In this document: positions 41,000 through 51,221 of the stretch, in pieces | How the letters are laid out: each line of letters opens with the position of its first letter | Numbering within the stretch: the stretch's first letter is position 1 | Source of the DNA: Parvimonas micra | GTDB lineage: Bacteria > Bacillota > Clostridia > Tissierellales > Peptoniphilaceae | Direction: 5' to 3' | Assembly (NCBI RefSeq): GCF_021300775.1 | Contig: NZ_JAJTJP010000001.1 | Coordinates: 372,001 to 436,000 of the forward strand | Length of the DNA stretch: 64,000 nt | The notes under the pieces: generated by a model | What the model was told of the DNA's origin: nothing | The model's input: only the letters and a program-made list of their open reading frames with translations | Database searches by the model: none | Position numbers and translations under genes: made by a program

Positions 41000-43354
41000 A
41001 TGAATAATAAAAGAAAAACAAGATCAAAAACAAAAAAAACAAATCTAAATAAAGATAAAGTATTATATAGAAATACGATTTTAGGATTGCTTTTATTAAA
41101 TACTTTTTTTATTATATTTTCTATTTTTTCTAATACCGGTTTCTTAGGTAACATTATTAAAAATGTATTTCAAAAACTTTTTGGAGGTACATATATCATA
41201 TTTCTAATAATTATGGAAATAATTTATACAGTTGTTATTCTTGGTAAATTAAATAAAAAAAATAAGAACCGTAGTATAATGGGATTACTTGTCTTTTTTA
41301 ATTATATGGGTATAGTTGACTTATCTAATAACACTTCAAATAATTTATCGATTAAATTTTCTATTGCTCAAAGTACTGCTCCAAAAGGTAGTGGTTATTT
41401 AGGGGCTATTTTAGGATATTTTTATAATATAATGATTGGAACAATAGGATTATACGTATTTACATTTATAATAGCATTATTCTTAATATTATCATTTTTA
41501 GATATAACTTTTATAGATTTTTTGAAAATTTTAAAAATTAATATTATAAAATTATATAATACAATACATGAAAGATATTTAAGTTATAAAGAAAGAAAAG
41601 CTCAAAATAATAATTTAAATGAATTAAAAAATGAGGGAAATGTGGTAATCGTCGATAGTGTAAATGATATGGAACAAAGTAATGATGTCATTTATGATGA
41701 AGAAATAATTGTGTCAGATCATAATAATGGACTATCGAACGAAAATGACGTTGAAATTGAAGAACTTGAAAAAGATAATTTACTAGATAGTTTTAATTTA
41801 TTTCCTGATGATAATGAATTAAATAAAGAAAGAAAAGACAAAGAAAATAAAATAAATACAGAAACAATAGATATAAAAATGGATACTTCTGAAGGTAAAA
41901 AAATAGAATATAAAATTCCATCTTTAAATTTACTAAAAGGCAGTAAAAATAAAGAAACAGAATCTGAATCAACTTTAAAGGATAGAGCTAGAAAGATAGA
42001 AACAACATTAAAAAGTTTTGGTGTTGGAGCCAAAGTTGTAAGAATTAATAAGGGGCCAACTGTAACATGTTTTGAATTACAACCAGATATGGGAGTTAAG
42101 GTTAATAAAATTGTTAATTTGGCAGATGATTTATCATTAGCCTTAGCATCTTCAGATATAAGAATAGAAGCTCCGATTCCAGGTAAATCTGCTATAGGAA
42201 TAGAAGTAGCAAATACATTAAAAGAAAATGTATCTTTAAAGGAAATTTTATCATCTAAAGAGTATCAAAATTCTACTTCTAAGATGCCAATGGCTTTAGG
42301 TAAGACAATTTCCGGTGATATTATAGTTTCATCTATTGATAAAATGCCACATATGTTAATTGCTGGAGCAACAGGTTCAGGAAAATCAGTTTGTATAAAT
42401 ACATTGATAATGAGCATATTATATAAATCATCTCCTGAAGATGTAAAAATGATACTAATCGATCCTAAAGTTGTTGAACTAAAAATATATAATAACATTC
42501 CACATCTTGCTATACCAGTTGTTACTGATTCTAAAAAAGCGAGTGCAGCATTAAATTGGGCTGTTAGAGAAATGGAAAGACGATATTCACTATTCTCTGA
42601 TAATCAAGTTAGAGACATCAAAGGATATAATGAAAAACAAAAAATAGATGAATTGGAAAAATTACCATACTTAGTTATAATTATAGATGAATTATCAGAT
42701 TTAATGATGGTAAGTGCTAATGAAGTTGAATCATATATATGCAGGCTAGCTCAAATGGCAAGAGCTTGTGGTATCCATTTAATCGTAGCAACTCAAAGAC
42801 CATCTGTAGATGTTATAACAGGAACAATTAAAGCTAATATACCATCAAGAATTTCTTTCCAAGTTTCTTCTCAAATTGACTCAAGAACAATATTAGATGC
42901 ATCTGGTGCTGAAACATTACTTGGTAGAGGAGATATGCTATTTAATCCATCAGGAGTTTCAAAACCTATTAGAATTCAAGGATGTTTTGTTTCTGATAGT
43001 GAGGTTGAAGCAGTAGTAAATAATATTAAAGAACAAAGTAATGATGTCATTTATGATGAGGAAATAATTAGAAATATTGAATCTGAAGTATCTAATTTAG
43101 ATAATTCTGAAGATGATGATGTAGATGATTTATTTTATGATGCGGTAAAAATTGTTTTAGAGGAAAATTCAGCTTCAATATCCCTACTTCAACGTAAGAT
43201 GAAAATTGGATATGCTAGAGCGGGTAGAATAATTGATGAGATGGAAAGTAGAATGATAGTAGGTAAGCAGGAAGGTAGTAAACCTAGAAAAATATTAGTT
43301 GGGTATGATTACTTAGAAATGAAGAAAGGGGATACTAATGAATATAGCAAATAA
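41000..43354 (+). CDS. ftsK: FtsK/SpoIIIE DNA translocase
   Basis: The septal DNA pump that clears chromosomes from the division site. It has 784 residues: about four transmembrane segments in the first ~180 residues, an acidic linker (to about 300), the motor with Walker A GATGSGKS near 456-463 and Walker [14 protein letters not shown], and a C-terminal winged-helix gamma domain from ~715 ([21 protein letters not shown]). A 39-bp direct repeat occurs both in the linker and just after the motor, encoding the same 13 residues [16 protein letters not shown] 41000 follows AAGGGGAG. Confidence 0.93.
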   Translation: MNNKRKTRSKTKKTNLNKDKVLYRNTILGLLLLNTFFIIFSIFSNTGFLGNIIKNVFQKLFGGTYIIFLIIMEIIYTVVILGKLNKKNKNRSIMGLLVFFNYMGIVDLSNNTSNNLSIKFSIAQSTAPKGSGYLGAILGYFYNIMIGTIGLYVFTFIIALFLILSFLDITFIDFLKILKINIIKLYNTIHERYLSYKERKAQNNNLNELKNEGNVVIVDSVNDMEQSNDVIYDEEIIVSDHNNGLSNENDVEIEELEKDNLLDSFNLFPDDNELNKERKDKENKINTETIDIKMDTSEGKKIEYKIPSLNLLKGSKNKETESESTLKDRARKIETTLKSFGVGAKVVRINKGPTVTCFELQPDMGVKVNKIVNLADDLSLALASSDIRIEAPIPGKSAIGIEVANTLKENVSLKEILSSKEYQNSTSKMPMALGKTISGDIIVSSIDKMPHMLIAGATGSGKSVCINTLIMSILYKSSPEDVKMILIDPKVVELKIYNNIPHLAIPVVTDSKKASAALNWAVREMERRYSLFSDNQVRDIKGYNEKQKIDELEKLPYLVIIIDELSDLMMVSANEVESYICRLAQMARACGIHLIVATQRPSVDVITGTIKANIPSRISFQVSSQIDSRTILDASGAETLLGRGDMLFNPSGVSKPIRIQGCFVSDSEVEAVVNNIKEQSNDVIYDEEIIRNIESEVSNLDNSEDDDVDDLFYDAVKIVLEENSASISLLQRKMKIGYARAGRIIDEMESRMIVGKQEGSKPRKILVGYDYLEMKKGDTNEYSK
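41672..41710 (+). repeat. Intragenic 39-bp direct repeat in ftsK, copy 1
   Basis: Identical to 43031-43069 at 38 of 39 positions and in the same frame, encoding [13 protein letters not shown] in the acidic linker before the motor domain. Confidence 0.85.
43031..43069 (+). repeat. Intragenic 39-bp direct repeat in ftsK, copy 2
   Basis: Partner of 41672-41710, with a single A/G difference that is silent. It lies between the motor and gamma domains. Confidence 0.85.
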
Positions 43355-43880
43355 ATTAACTTTGTTTAGAATTTTTTTAGTACCAATTTTTATTATGAGT
43401 TTACTGATTTTAGGAATTGATAATATATTAGGTTTTTTAATTTTTATTATAGCATCAATAACAGATATGTTGGATGGATATTTAGCTAGAAGTAGAAATT
43501 TGGTTACAACATTTGGAAAATTTATGGATCCGCTTGCAGACAAAATTCTTGCTTGCTCAGCATTAGTAATGCTTGTTCAGTTCGGGAAAGTTGAAGCTTG
43601 GATGGTTTGTATTGTTTTAGCTAGAGAATTTATAATATCAGGTTTTAGATTAATTGCAGCAACTAATGGAATTGTAATATCGGCTAGTATTTATGGAAAA
43701 ATAAAAACTATAACTCAACTTTTTGCAATTAGTTTTATACTTCTAAACTCAACGAATTTTATTAAGATTCCAATGAATATTGATAGGATATTGTGGTATA
43801 TATCAGTTGTATTCACAGTTATGTCAGCGATAGATTACATTTGGAAAAATTTGAAAGTTTTAGATTTAAAAAATATATAA
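43338..43880 (+). CDS. pgsA: CDP-diacylglycerol--glycerol-3-phosphate 3-phosphatidyltransferase
   Basis: Makes phosphatidylglycerol phosphate in the membrane. At 180 residues it has the complete CDP-alcohol phosphotransferase signature: Asp43, Asp46-Gly47, Ala50-Arg51, Gly60, Asp64, Asp68. About five membrane helices are visible. It overlaps the end of ftsK by 17 nt and is followed by recA, a common Firmicute order. Confidence 0.93.
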   Translation: MNIANKLTLFRIFLVPIFIMSLLILGIDNILGFLIFIIASITDMLDGYLARSRNLVTTFGKFMDPLADKILACSALVMLVQFGKVEAWMVCIVLAREFIISGFRLIAATNGIVISASIYGKIKTITQLFAISFILLNSTNFIKIPMNIDRILWYISVVFTVMSAIDYIWKNLKVLDLKNI

Positions 43881-43894
43881 TTTAGGAGGAAATA

Positions 43895-45037
43895 ATGGCT
43901 ATAAAGAAAACAGATAAATTCGAAAGAATAGAAGATAAAGATGAAAGAAAAAAAGCTTTATCAATAGCACTTGAAAAAATTGAAAAAGATTTTGGTAAAG
44001 GAATAATTATGAGAATGGGTGATGCGCCAAAATTAAATGTTGAATCAATTAGTACAGGTGCTATGAATTTAGATATTGCATTAGGGATTGGAGGAATTCC
44101 TAAAGGAAGAATTGTAGAAATATATGGACCAGAATCATCTGGTAAGACAACTTTAACATTACATATAATTGCTGAAGCACAAAAATCAGGTGGAGTTGCA
44201 GCATTTATTGATGCTGAACACGCTCTAGATCCAGAATATGCAAGAAAATTGGGTGTAGATGTTGATAATTTACTTATTTCTCAACCTGATACAGGAGAAC
44301 AAGCCTTAGCTATAGTAGAAGCATTAGTTAGAAGTTCTGGAATTGATTTAGTAATCGTTGACTCTGTAGCTGCACTTGTTCCTAGAGCAGAAATAGAAGG
44401 TAATATGGGAGATTCTCATATGGGTTTACATGCCAGACTAATGAGTCAAGCATTAAGAAAATTAGCTGGTATTATTTCAAAATCAAATACTACAGTTGTA
44501 TTTATAAACCAATTAAGATCAAATATATCTACTAATCCTTATGCTGGTGGTGGTCCTGCTGAAACTACAACTGGTGGTAGAGCTTTAAAATTCTATGCAA
44601 GTGTTAGAATTGATATAAGACGTGCTGAACAATTAAAACAAGGTGATGGAGAACCTTATGGTGCAAAAACAAAAGTAAAAGTAGTTAAAAATAAAATGGC
44701 ACCACCATTTAAAACATGTGAATTTGATATAATATTTGGAGAAGGTATCTCTAAATTAGGAATTATAGTAGATATGGCATCAGATAAAAATATAATTAAA
44801 AAATCTGGTGCATGGTATAGTTGTGGAGATCTTAAATTAGGTCAAGGAAAAGAAAAAGCTAAAGTTTATTTAGAAGAACATCCAGCTTTTCTTGAAGAAA
44901 TCAAAGAAAAAATTTATGCTGCATATGCTATAGATTATGAAAAGAAAGATGTTCCTGATGAAGTAGAAGTTTCTTCATTTGAAGAAGATATAGAAAATTC
45001 AGAAGAATTACTATTAGATGATTTAATAATAGAATAA
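43895..45037 (+). CDS. recA: Recombinase A
   Basis: The strand-exchange ATPase that also triggers the SOS response. It has 380 residues with Walker A GPESSGKT at 78-85, [11 protein letters not shown], the MAW motif, and loop L2 with [15 protein letters not shown]. The C-tail is acidic. ATG 43895 follows AGGAGG. No clear LexA-type operator or private promoter is visible in the 14-nt gap, so it is probably transcribed with ftsK-pgsA. Confidence 0.97.
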   Translation: MAIKKTDKFERIEDKDERKKALSIALEKIEKDFGKGIIMRMGDAPKLNVESISTGAMNLDIALGIGGIPKGRIVEIYGPESSGKTTLTLHIIAEAQKSGGVAAFIDAEHALDPEYARKLGVDVDNLLISQPDTGEQALAIVEALVRSSGIDLVIVDSVAALVPRAEIEGNMGDSHMGLHARLMSQALRKLAGIISKSNTTVVFINQLRSNISTNPYAGGGPAETTTGGRALKFYASVRIDIRRAEQLKQGDGEPYGAKTKVKVVKNKMAPPFKTCEFDIIFGEGISKLGIIVDMASDKNIIKKSGAWYSCGDLKLGQGKEKAKVYLEEHPAFLEEIKEKIYAAYAIDYEKKDVPDEVEVSSFEEDIENSEELLLDDLIIE

Positions 45038-45045
45038 TATTATTT

Positions 45046-45073
45046 AAAAGATGAGTAACAAACTCATCTTTTT
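45046..45073 (+). terminator. Terminator after recA
   Basis: An 11-bp stem AAAAGATGAGT/ACTCATCTTTT with an AACAA loop and T. Confidence 0.8.
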
Positions 45074-45107
45074 CATTGTATATTAAGATGATTTTTATTT
45101 CTTATTA

Positions 45108-45116
45108 TGATATAAT
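45108..45116 (+). promoter_or_regulatory. Extended -10 promoter of the DUF1015 gene
   Basis: TGA plus TATAAT (45111-45116), 56 nt before the ATG. No convincing -35. Confidence 0.5.
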
Positions 45117-45172
45117 AAATATAGTTTTGTACTTAGTAAATAATTATTAAATAGAATTACTGAGGAGGTTTT

Positions 45173-46216
45173 ATGAAGATTAAATTATTAAAGGATAGTT
45201 TTATCAATATTTCTAATAATATATATGACTCAGATTTTATTAGTATGACAAAAATTAAGGAAGATAAAATAAGCTTTGATGAGAGTACTTTGTTTTTATC
45301 AAAAAGAAGTAAAGATAAACTGAATTCTCAACCAATAGAAAGAAATAATGAGTGTATATATATTTTTAAATATTTTAATTCATATGGAATTTTGGCTGAT
45401 TTACCAATTGAAGAATACACTTCTGAAAAAATCAAATGTCATGAACTAGTATTACCTGATATTATTCAAGGAATGATTGCAAATTATCATGAATATAATT
45501 CAGAAACAGCTCCTGTTTTTATTGTTCATAAAGAAGAAATTGACTATAAAAAAATACTAAATAATAAAAAATATAAAAGAGAGTATCATTTTGAAAATAT
45601 TGATTTATACGCTTATTATAATGATGAAGCTAGAGAGATATTAGATAAATTTTCAAAAATAGATCAGATGTACGTTGCAGATGGACATCATAGATTATAT
45701 GCCTCATCTATGCTAAAAGATAAGGCCAGTGTTTTATCATGTTTTTTAGGGTTTTCACAAGTTAAAATTTCTCCTATCCATAGAATGATCAAAAATATGG
45801 ACGCTACTTCTTTTGAAAAAGCAAAACAATTTATGGGTACATTTTTAGAAGTTCATGATGATGAAGAATTAAAAAAAGGATTCGTTAAGATATCCTATCA
45901 AAGAGATTCTTTTTTAGTAAAGTTAAAAGATACAGAAAATGATTTATTCTGGAATAATGATGTCTATAGAATGAATACACAAATAATATCAACAGCATTT
46001 AGAATTCTTAATTTTTCAAACGTTGAATATATAGGTGATGATGATTTAAAATTTGTTAAAAAAAACTTAACTAATAGTGAAGTGCTTATAGAGTTATGTC
46101 CTATGGATGCTGATGAGTTTATGAAGCTTGCCGATGAAGTATGCATACTACCGCCAAAATCTACATTTTTTATTCCAAAATTTCCTTCATTTTTAGTTTT
46201 TAAGAAATATAAATAA
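45173..46216 (+). CDS. DUF1015 family protein (possible small-molecule kinase)
   Basis: A 347-residue DUF1015 protein. The family's signature is seen as VADGHHRLYAS with Asp170-Gly-His-His-Arg174, and the C-terminal PPKSTFFIPKF segment is typical. The DGHHR box resembles the catalytic box of ParB-fold serine kinases (SerK, SbnI), so a kinase acting on a free amino acid or alcohol is plausible but unproved. ATG 45173 follows GGAGGT. The next gene starts 13 nt after its stop and encodes a cytidylyltransferase-aminotransferase fusion, suggesting that the two act on one small molecule. Confidence 0.8.
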   Translation: MKIKLLKDSFINISNNIYDSDFISMTKIKEDKISFDESTLFLSKRSKDKLNSQPIERNNECIYIFKYFNSYGILADLPIEEYTSEKIKCHELVLPDIIQGMIANYHEYNSETAPVFIVHKEEIDYKKILNNKKYKREYHFENIDLYAYYNDEAREILDKFSKIDQMYVADGHHRLYASSMLKDKASVLSCFLGFSQVKISPIHRMIKNMDATSFEKAKQFMGTFLEVHDDEELKKGFVKISYQRDSFLVKLKDTENDLFWNNDVYRMNTQIISTAFRILNFSNVEYIGDDDLKFVKKNLTNSEVLIELCPMDADEFMKLADEVCILPPKSTFFIPKFPSFLVFKKYK

Positions 46217-46229
46217 GCGAGGTGTATAA

Positions 46230-48044
46230 ATGCAAGCAGTTATTTTAGCAGCAGGTCTAGGAAGCAGACTGAAAAAATTAACGGAAAACCACACAAAATC
46301 CATGGTTGAAGTAAATGGTGTTTCACTAATTGAAAGAATGCTTAGAATTTTGGATAAAAAAAATCTTACAAAAATTGTAATTGTTACAGGATACAAAAGT
46401 GATTTTTTTGTAAATTATATAAAATCTTTGAAGTTAAATACAAAGTTAACTTTTATAAATAATGAAATATACAATAAAACAAATAATATTTATTCAATGT
46501 ACCTAGCAAAAGAAGAAATGGTTAATGATGATAGTATTTTACTTGAATCAGATTTAATATTTGAAGAGCAGATTATCAATGATATACTAAATGATCCTCG
46601 TGAAAATTTAGCACTAGTGGATAAGTACGAAAGATGGATGGATGGTACATGTATAAAAATTAATGAGAAAGAAGAAATTACTGATTTTGTTCCTGGAAAA
46701 TTATTTGATTTTAATGATGCAGATAATTATTATAAAACAATTAATATTTATAAGTTTTCTAAAACTTTTTCAAAAGATATTTATTTTCCATTTCTAGAAG
46801 CTTTCATGAGTGCAAATGGAAGAAATGATTATTATGAAACTGTATTAAAAATAATAATAGATTTAGGAAAAAATCATATACTTGCAAAAGTAATTTCAGA
46901 TGGTGTTAAATGGTATGAGATAGATGATGAACAAGATTTAGATATAGCATCTTCTATATTTTCTGGTAGTTATGAAAAACTAGAAAAATATCAAAAGAGA
47001 TTTGGGGGCTACTGGAGATATCCAAAATTACTAGATTTTTGTTATTTAGTTAATCCTTACTTTCCACCAAAAAAATTAGTTGATGAACTAAAATATAATT
47101 TTAAAGTTTTACTTGAACAGTACCCATCAGGTCTAAATGTAAATTCATCGTTAGTTTCTAAAATTTTTGATATAAAAAAAGATAATATTATAGTTGGTAA
47201 TGGTGCTGCTGAGCTAATTAAATCAATTATTGAAAAAATTGAGGGAAATATAGGTATTATTAGACCTACTTTTGAAGAATATCCAAATCGTCATGATTCC
47301 AACAAAATAATAGTATTTAATCCAAAAAACAATTATTTATCTTATACTGCTAGTGATTTAATAAATTATTTTTCAGACAAAGATATTGATGCGTTAATTT
47401 TGATTAATCCAGATAATCCAACAGGAAATTATATATGTAAAAAAGATATTTTTACGTTAATTGAATGGGCAAAGTCTAAAAAAATAAAATTTATTTTAGA
47501 TGAAAGTTTTGTTGATTTTGCTGAAGAAAAAGATTCAACGTTTTTATATGATGATATTTTGAATATTTATAATGACTTTATTGTTGTAAAAAGTATTTCT
47601 AAATCATATGGGGTTCCAGGACTTCGTTTAGGAATTTTAGCAACGTCAAATACATCAACAATAAAAATGATAAAGAAAGATGTGTCTATTTGGAATATTA
47701 ATTCTTTTGGAGAATATTACCTACAAATATATGATAAGTATAAGAAAGAGTATCAAAAAGCTTTATTAGAAATAAAAAATTCTAGACAAGTATTTTTTAA
47801 TGATTTAAATTGTATTAAAGAATTAAAGGTTATTCCTTCTGAAGCAAATTATTTTACAGTAGAATTAACAAAAGGAACATCATTAGATTTATGCTCAAAA
47901 ATGCTTGAAGATTATAATATTTTAATTAAAGATTTGACTCCTAAGTTATCTAATGGTAAAGAATATATAAGAGTAGCTGTGAGAAATATTGAAGATAATA
48001 AAAGATTAGTTTTAGCTTTTAAGAAATATTTTAGCAGTATATAA
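46230..48044 (+). CDS. Bifunctional nucleotidyltransferase-PLP aminotransferase (PntC-like architecture)
   Basis: A 604-residue fusion. Residues 1-~240 are a LicC-type sugar/alcohol-phosphate cytidylyltransferase: AAGLGSRL at 7-14, NNIYSMYLA near 87 and the acidic LLESDLIF for metal binding. Residues ~250-604 are a class I/II PLP aminotransferase: INPDNPTGNY, and the Schiff-base Lys458 in SISKSYG with GLRLGIL after it. The order and length match PntC, which makes CMP-2-aminoethylphosphonate in Treponema. No PEP mutase or phosphonopyruvate decarboxylase is nearby, so the true substrate could instead be phosphocholine, phosphoethanolamine or phosphoserine-like. GCGAGGTG lies ahead of the ATG. 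It forms a two-gene operon with the DUF1015 gene. Confidence 0.8.
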   Translation: MQAVILAAGLGSRLKKLTENHTKSMVEVNGVSLIERMLRILDKKNLTKIVIVTGYKSDFFVNYIKSLKLNTKLTFINNEIYNKTNNIYSMYLAKEEMVNDDSILLESDLIFEEQIINDILNDPRENLALVDKYERWMDGTCIKINEKEEITDFVPGKLFDFNDADNYYKTINIYKFSKTFSKDIYFPFLEAFMSANGRNDYYETVLKIIIDLGKNHILAKVISDGVKWYEIDDEQDLDIASSIFSGSYEKLEKYQKRFGGYWRYPKLLDFCYLVNPYFPPKKLVDELKYNFKVLLEQYPSGLNVNSSLVSKIFDIKKDNIIVGNGAAELIKSIIEKIEGNIGIIRPTFEEYPNRHDSNKIIVFNPKNNYLSYTASDLINYFSDKDIDALILINPDNPTGNYICKKDIFTLIEWAKSKKIKFILDESFVDFAEEKDSTFLYDDILNIYNDFIVVKSISKSYGVPGLRLGILATSNTSTIKMIKKDVSIWNINSFGEYYLQIYDKYKKEYQKALLEIKNSRQVFFNDLNCIKELKVIPSEANYFTVELTKGTSLDLCSKMLEDYNILIKDLTPKLSNGKEYIRVAVRNIEDNKRLVLAFKKYFSSI

Positions 48045-48060
48045 TTTAATATTACTAATG

Positions 48061-48102
48061 AAACAGTATTATATTAATAATTAATTGAAAATACTGTTTT
48101 TT
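48061..48102 (+). terminator. Terminator after the fusion gene
   Basis: A 10-bp stem AAACAGTATT/AATACTGTTT with a 19-nt AT-rich loop and a T run. Confidence 0.7.
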
Positions 48103-48149
48103 CATTTTATATATATAAAAAAATAAAAAATTAAAATATTTCTAGATAA

Positions 48150-48178
48150 TTGTATAATACTTATAAATATGATATACT
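48150..48178 (+). promoter_or_regulatory. Promoter of the plsX operon
   Basis: TTGTAT (48150-48155), 17 nt, TATACT (48173-48178) with extended -10 TGA. Confidence 0.65.
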
Positions 48179-48204
48179 AAAGTGTATTAGTATTGGAGGT
48201 AATT

Positions 48205-49197
48205 ATGAAAATTATAGTAGATTTATTAGGATCTGATAAAGGACCTGAAACAATTTTCAAAGGAGTAATAGAAACTAGTAAATTACACAAAGACTTGTCT
48301 TTTGTAGTTATTGGGCCACAGGAAATATTAAAAAAAATAGAAATTGATAATGATTTAAGAGATAGATTAGAGATAATTGACACACATGAATATATTTTGA
48401 ATAACGAAGAACCAACTTTTGCTGTAAGAAAAAAGAAAGATTCTTCTATTGTATTAGGAATGAAATATTTAGATAAGGGAAATGCAGATGGTTTAATATC
48501 TTTTGGAAGTACGGGAGCTGTATTAGTTTCGGGACTTCTTATAGCAAAGAGAATGGAAAATGTAGAAAGACCTGCTTTAACTATTACTTTGCCTACTAAT
48601 AAGGATAGAATGATTTTGTTAGATTTAGGCGCTAATATTGATTGTACTGTTGAGATTTTAAAACAATTTGCGATAATGGGAAATATTTATGCTAGAGAAA
48701 CTTTAAATAAATTAAGCCCTAAAGTAGCTTTATTAAATATTGGAAGTGAGAATGGAAAAGGAACAAAAGTTTTAAAAGAAACATACGCCGCTTTAGAAAA
48801 AGAAAACATGAATTTTGTAGGAAATATTGAATCTAGAGATATTTTTAACGGAGATGTTGATGTAGTTGTTTGTGATGGATTTCATGGAAATATACTACTT
48901 AAAACAATTGAGGGTTCAGCAAAATTCATTTTAGAAAATATGAAAAAAACTTTAATGTCATCATTTATTGGTAAAATTGGAGGACTATTAATAAAATCCC
49001 CAATGAAAAAATTAAAAAAAACATTAGACTATAAAGAATATGGAGCATGTCCAATGTTAGGATTAAAAAAAGTAGTTTTTAAAGGACATGGAAGTAGTGA
49101 TGAAAAAGCTGTTGTTTCAGGTATAGGTTCAATGGTTGATTTTATAAAAAAAGATATTAATTCAAAAATTGCAAAAGAAATTGAGAGAGGAGAATAA
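48205..49197 (+). CDS. plsX: Phosphate acyltransferase PlsX
   Basis: Makes acyl-phosphate from acyl-ACP for the PlsY route of phospholipid synthesis. At 330 residues it shows the usual start (MKIIVDLLGSDKGPE), SFGSTGAVLVSG near 97 and the C-terminal GACPMLGLKKVVFKGHGSSDEKAV. The start is ATG 48205 after TTGGAGGT; an upstream in-frame start at 48193 would overlap that site. acpP follows after 2 nt, then rnc. Confidence 0.95.
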   Translation: MKIIVDLLGSDKGPETIFKGVIETSKLHKDLSFVVIGPQEILKKIEIDNDLRDRLEIIDTHEYILNNEEPTFAVRKKKDSSIVLGMKYLDKGNADGLISFGSTGAVLVSGLLIAKRMENVERPALTITLPTNKDRMILLDLGANIDCTVEILKQFAIMGNIYARETLNKLSPKVALLNIGSENGKGTKVLKETYAALEKENMNFVGNIESRDIFNGDVDVVVCDGFHGNILLKTIEGSAKFILENMKKTLMSSFIGKIGGLLIKSPMKKLKKTLDYKEYGACPMLGLKKVVFKGHGSSDEKAVVSGIGSMVDFIKKDINSKIAKEIERGE

Positions 49198-49199
49198 TA

Positions 49200-49421
49200 A
49201 TGATTTTTGAAAAAGTTAAGGAGTTTCTGCAAAATTCATTTAAAGGAAAAGAAATTAATTTAGATACTAAATTTAGAGAAGATTTACAAGCTGATTCTAT
49301 AAAAGTATTAAGTGTTATTATGGATATTGAAGATGAATATAACTTAGAATTAGATGAAGAAACTATTCGTTCAATTGTAACTGTTAGAGACTTGGTAGAT
49401 TATATAGAAAAAAATATCTAA
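49200..49421 (+). CDS. acpP: Acyl carrier protein
   Basis: A 73-residue acidic carrier of fatty-acyl chains. The 4'-phosphopantetheine site is Ser33 in ADSIKVLSV; the usual DSL is DSI here. GGAGAAT precedes the ATG, 2 nt after plsX. The plsX-acpP-rnc order is standard. Confidence 0.93.
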   Translation: MIFEKVKEFLQNSFKGKEINLDTKFREDLQADSIKVLSVIMDIEDEYNLELDEETIRSIVTVRDLVDYIEKNI

Positions 49422-49432
49422 GAGGGATTTCA

Positions 49433-50149
49433 ATGATTACTAAAGAAAGAATAAAATTACTAGAAGAGTTAATGGGAGTGCTCGGATATCAATTTAAGGA
49501 TTTAGAATTATTGAATTTGGCATTTGTTCATAGATCTTATTTAAATGAATATAAGGACGTTAAAATCTCAAATGAGAGGCTTGAATTTTTAGGAGACGTA
49601 GTTTTGGGATTTGTTGTTAGTGTAGAATTATACAGTCAATTTCCTGATTCGGATGAGGGGTATTTAACAAAAATAAGAAGTAAAATTGTATGTGAAGAAT
49701 CTTTTTCATATGCCGCTAGGATTTTCAATTTAGGAAAATATCTTCTGCTAGGTAAAGGTGAAGATAGTTTTGGTGGAAGAGATAGAAATAGTATATTAGC
49801 AGATACATTTGAAGCACTTTTTGGTGCATTATATCTTGACGGAGGTATGGAAATTGTAACTGAAATTGCAAATAAATTTTTCTTTGACACTGTAGTTTAT
49901 AGAATCAACAAAAATATTTTTATAAAAGATTATAAAAGTTATTTACAAGAATATTTTCACAAAGGGTCTTCAACTAAAATATTATATACATTAATCGCTG
50001 AAAGAGGACCAGATCATGATAAAGAATTTGATATGTGTGTAAGTATTGATGATATTATATCCGGATATGGAACTGGAAAAAATAAAAAGCAGGCAGAACA
50101 ACAGGCTGCTAGAGATGCTTTATTAAAAGCAGGAGCCATAAGTGAATAA
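49433..50149 (+). CDS. rnc: Ribonuclease III
   Basis: Cleaves double-stranded RNA, including rRNA precursors. At 238 residues the catalytic signature ERLEFLGDVVLGF lies near residues 42-54, with a second acidic cluster ADTFEALFGALYLDGG. A dsRNA-binding domain occupies about 160-235 (ending KQAEQQAARDALLKAG). ATG 49433 follows AGAGGGAT. It overlaps the radical SAM gene by 8 nt. Confidence 0.95.
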   Translation: MITKERIKLLEELMGVLGYQFKDLELLNLAFVHRSYLNEYKDVKISNERLEFLGDVVLGFVVSVELYSQFPDSDEGYLTKIRSKIVCEESFSYAARIFNLGKYLLLGKGEDSFGGRDRNSILADTFEALFGALYLDGGMEIVTEIANKFFFDTVVYRINKNIFIKDYKSYLQEYFHKGSSTKILYTLIAERGPDHDKEFDMCVSIDDIISGYGTGKNKKQAEQQAARDALLKAGAISE

Positions 50150-51221
50150 ATGTAACATTATACCAATTTTTGTTCCACATATGGGATGTCCTCATGACTG
50201 TATTTTTTGTAATCAAAGAAAAATAACGGATTTTGTTGATGTTCTTGATGAAAAAGAAATGAGAAAAAATATAGAAAAATATATCCAATATTTTAAAAAT
50301 AAGTCAATTCCAATAGAAATTGCTTTTTATGGAGGAAGTTTTACTGGAATACATAAAAACTTGATGATTCGATATTTAGAAATAGCTAAATATTATATAG
50401 ATAGAGGAATAATTAATTCAATCAGAATATCTACTAGACCTGATTATATAAATAAAGAAATTCTAGAAGTTTTAAAACAATACAATGTTAACACGATTGA
50501 ATTAGGTGTTCAATCTATGACTAAGTGTACTTTAGATTTAAATAATAGAGGTCATAATGTAGACTGTGTATATGAATCATCTTCATTAATAAAGAAATAT
50601 GATATTAAATTAGGTTTACAAATGATGGTAGGTCTTTATGGAGATACATTTGAAACAGTGCTTAATACCGCATTTAAGTTGTGTAAAATTAAACCTAATT
50701 TTGTAAGAATTTATCCTACACTTACCATTAAAGATACAGAATTGGAAAGACTTTATTATTTAAAAAAATATAAACCAATGAGTCTTGAAGATTCTATTTA
50801 TTTGTGTAAATATGTTTATATTGTATTTGAATATTATAAAATACCAATTATAAGACTTGGATTACAAAGTAGTGATAATATTTCAGAAGATGGTGATATA
50901 GTTGCGGGACCATACCATCCAGCGTTTCGTGAATTAGTTGAATCATCAATTTATAAAGATATAATAGAAAAATTTATTTGTTTATATAACATAAAAAATA
51001 CATGTAAAATTGAGTGTTATAATAGTGAAATTTCTAAAATTACTGGAAATAAAAAATCAAATGTAAAATATTTTAAAGAAAAGTATAATATTAATATAGA
51101 TATAAAAACACATAATTTAGATAAGAAGATTTTAAAAATGAATGATAACATAGTAAATATTAATGATTATATAGATTATTTTTTTAATAATATTATTTTA
51201 AGGAGAATTAATGAGACTTAA
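50142..51221 (+). CDS. Elp3-like radical SAM protein
   Basis: A 359-residue radical SAM enzyme with the 4Fe-4S triad Cys16-x3-Cys20-x2-Cys23 (GCPHDCIFC) and Elp3-like features: FYGGSFTGI near residue 65 and IELGVQSM near residue 126. Homologues stand between rnc and smc in many Clostridia. The product of the reaction is unknown; the C-terminal acetyltransferase domain of true Elp3 is absent, and an Asn/Ile-rich tail takes its place. It overlaps smc by 11 nt. Confidence 0.88.
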   Translation: MNKCNIIPIFVPHMGCPHDCIFCNQRKITDFVDVLDEKEMRKNIEKYIQYFKNKSIPIEIAFYGGSFTGIHKNLMIRYLEIAKYYIDRGIINSIRISTRPDYINKEILEVLKQYNVNTIELGVQSMTKCTLDLNNRGHNVDCVYESSSLIKKYDIKLGLQMMVGLYGDTFETVLNTAFKLCKIKPNFVRIYPTLTIKDTELERLYYLKKYKPMSLEDSIYLCKYVYIVFEYYKIPIIRLGLQSSDNISEDGDIVAGPYHPAFRELVESSIYKDIIEKFICLYNIKNTCKIECYNSEISKITGNKKSNVKYFKEKYNINIDIKTHNLDKKILKMNDNIVNINDYIDYFFNNIILRRINET

